Assembly: GCA_029941905.1 (NCBI GenBank)
Contig: JAPYTQ010000008.1
Coordinates: 87,866-151,865 of the forward strand
Direction: 5' to 3'
Source of the DNA: JAHRVQ01 sp029941905
GTDB taxonomy: Bacteria; Pseudomonadota; Gammaproteobacteria; Pseudomonadales; Azotimanducaceae
Length of the DNA: 64,000 nt
The notes beneath the pieces were generated by a model that worked only from the letters and a program-made list of their open reading frames with translations, did no database searches and had not been told where the DNA came from. This document shows, one piece after another, positions 62,731-64,000 of this stretch; the first letter of the stretch is position 1; every line of letters begins with the position of its first letter. A program made the translations under genes and the position numbers.

Positions 62731-63885
62731 ATGCTGTTACACAAACGAGAAACTGCAAAGGGCTTACCCATCGACAATCAGACTAGCCGTCAGGTCAACA
62801 GGCAATGGACCCTAGTGCGCACACCGCCAGCTGGGTGGCCGACAGAGGGTGACTTTTCATTTGACGAAACGACGATTCCGCAACCGGGTCCGGGGCAGCT
62901 CACAGCGAGAACAATTTACCTGTCGATGGACCCCTACCAGTGGGGCCGAAGGCGATCCGGTGTTGAACGGATCGGAGATGTCTGTCATGGCCGTACGGTG
63001 TCCGTGGTCATGCAGAGTCGCCACGAAGACTATGTCGAAGGCGATATCATATTTAATACCAATGGCTGGCAGGAATACGGCCTCGTAGGTGAGGACGTCT
63101 CGGTTTTCAACTATATGTTTCCGCGTAAAATAGACCCGGCGCTTGCACCTGTCTCTACCGCTATCGGGGTTTTAGGCATGCTGGGGCTGACAGCCTATTC
63201 TGGAGTCTATCTGCAGTGCCAGCCACAACCCGGAGAAACTGTCGTGGTGTCTGCCGCCTCCGGTGGTGTCGGACAAAATGCCGGACAGATCGCGAAGATT
63301 AAGGGCTGTCGAGTAATTGGTATAGCGGGGTCTGACGAAAAATGCCGGTTTGTTGAAGAAACTCTGGGTTTCTCGGCCTGTATCAATCGAAACGCTGAAG
63401 ATTTTCCCGCCCGGTTGGCAGCAGCTTGTCCGGACGGCGTTGATATCTATTTTGAAAGTGCCGGTGGGATGGTATTTGAAGCCGTGCTGCCCTTGTTCAA
63501 TAAAAATTCCCGCATTACGTTGTGTGGTCTGATTTCCCAGTATGGCAATGAGGAGCCCGGGTCAGGACAGGAGAACTGGAAGCGGCTCGGTCAACCTGTG
63601 TTTGATCGACTGAACGTCACCGTTCATGGTCTTTTTGTGGGCAATTTTGTCAAAGATTACCAGGAGGCTTTCCTGGCGGACATGAGTGGTTGGATCAAGG
63701 ATGGATTAGTCAGGTACAAAGAGGACCTGTGGCAAGGTTTAGAGAATGCACCTGACGCGTTCTCGGCACTGCTTAAAGGTGGAAACTTCGGCAAGACCCT
63801 TGTCCAGGTCGGAGAAGATCCGACCCTTGATGAAGCGACCCGGCAACATCGCGAAAGTGATAATGTGCTGGGCGGTAGCCGCTAG
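62731..63885 (+). CDS. NADP-dependent MDR-family oxidoreductase (zinc-independent)
   Basis: 384 residues from ATG 62731 (a TTG at 62719 is possible). RTIYLSMDPYQWGRRR, TVVVSAASGGVGQNAGQIAKIKGCRVIGIAGSDEKC (AxxGxxG NADP site) and YFESAGGMVFEAVLPLFNKNSRITLCGLISQYGN resemble prostaglandin/alkenal reductases (CurA-like). Reduces enone double bonds. Ends 15 nt after the EEP gene's stop, so cotranscribed. Confidence 0.88.
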   Translation: MLLHKRETAKGLPIDNQTSRQVNRQWTLVRTPPAGWPTEGDFSFDETTIPQPGPGQLTARTIYLSMDPYQWGRRRSGVERIGDVCHGRTVSVVMQSRHEDYVEGDIIFNTNGWQEYGLVGEDVSVFNYMFPRKIDPALAPVSTAIGVLGMLGLTAYSGVYLQCQPQPGETVVVSAASGGVGQNAGQIAKIKGCRVIGIAGSDEKCRFVEETLGFSACINRNAEDFPARLAAACPDGVDIYFESAGGMVFEAVLPLFNKNSRITLCGLISQYGNEEPGSGQENWKRLGQPVFDRLNVTVHGLFVGNFVKDYQEAFLADMSGWIKDGLVRYKEDLWQGLENAPDAFSALLKGGNFGKTLVQVGEDPTLDEATRQHRESDNVLGGSR

Positions 63886-63887
63886 CC

Positions 63888-64000
63888 TCAATATACCTTT
63901 TTGGACTTGTTGGCTATTTTGATTTCTTCGATTTTTTTGCTTTCTTTGTTTTTGTTGTTTTTGTTGTTTTTGTTGTTTTTGTTGCTTTCTTGCTTTTTTT
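63888..64000 (-). repeat. Low-complexity (TTTTTGTTG)n stretch, possible C-terminus of a cut-off gene
   Basis: The plus strand is T/G-rich with a nine-nt unit TTTTTGTTG repeated. Read on the minus strand from the edge it is open: KKQESNKNNKNNKNN..., then SKKIEEIKIANKSKKVY before TGA 63888-63890, which would converge with the MDR gene. A Lys-rich tail of a real protein is plausible, but so is a simple repeat. Confidence 0.45.

Overview
The window looks like the chromosome of a gammaproteobacterium, probably a marine or other aquatic heterotroph. It is about half GC, densely coded and rich in lipoproteins, outer-membrane barrels and Tol/TonB-type energy transducers, with many flavin, CoA and Baeyer-Villiger type oxidative enzymes. 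Lineage is inferred from gene content only: there is no rRNA or other phylogenetic marker. I saw no tRNA, rRNA, CRISPR array, insertion sequence or prophage.

Layout. 0-7.6 kb: a cut-off DUF3604 gene with a parvulin and a HupE/UreJ-like membrane protein, then a GPH-type symporter, a Ddn-like protein, a DAO-type FAD oxidoreductase and an M81 (MlrC-like) metallopeptidase. 7.7-18.3 kb (+): one tightly overlapping operon, apbE - tlpA - unknown secreted protein - three TPR proteins - small secreted protein - TolQ - TolR - TolR - AgmX/TonB-like protein, resembling the Agl/Glt motor genes of gliding bacteria. 18.4-19.7 kb: a broken amidohydrolase. 19.66-26.1 kb (-): a facing gene set of HzsA-like c-type haem lipoprotein, SH3-barrel, barrel, DUF4266 lipoprotein, DUF3570 barrel, and an HMA-thioredoxin protein. 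26.2-31.6 kb (+): divergent genes for two more c-type haem proteins and a Tat-exported protein.

The main discovery is in the HMA-thioredoxin gene (19657-20403, -). Its N-terminal heavy-metal-associated domain runs through two in-frame TGA codons placed exactly where the two cysteines of the metal-binding CxxC should be (UxxU). A hairpin with a G-starting loop lies 23 and 32 nt after them, which fits a bacterial SECIS. The same neighbourhood holds an FMN transferase (ApbE) and, in the DUF3570 barrel, a D-M-I-S-G-A-S sequence resembling ApbE flavinylation sites. With TlpA, the DUF4266 protein ending in GGGCGCN and three c-type haem proteins, the 7.7-31.6 kb block reads as one envelope redox and energy-transducing apparatus.

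31.7-39.8 kb holds small enzymes and a zone of gene decay (a glutamate-synthase-like pseudogene with three lesions, an alpha/beta-hydrolase remnant), followed by hotdog-fold and phosphotransferase genes. 39.9-43.1 kb is a periplasmic operon (TPR/SLH-like, LPP20-like, MltC-like transglycosylase). 43-64 kb is a mosaic of short transcription units: cyclase, arylsulfotransferase, two flavin monooxygenases, HMG-CoA-lyase-like enzyme, MsrB, amidohydrolase, GST, LLM oxidoreductase, NIPSNAP, hydrolases, CoA transferase, endonuclease-like protein and an MDR reductase, plus a TIR/PD40 pseudogene. The window ends inside a Lys/Asn-repeat tail that may be the C-terminus of a minus-strand gene.
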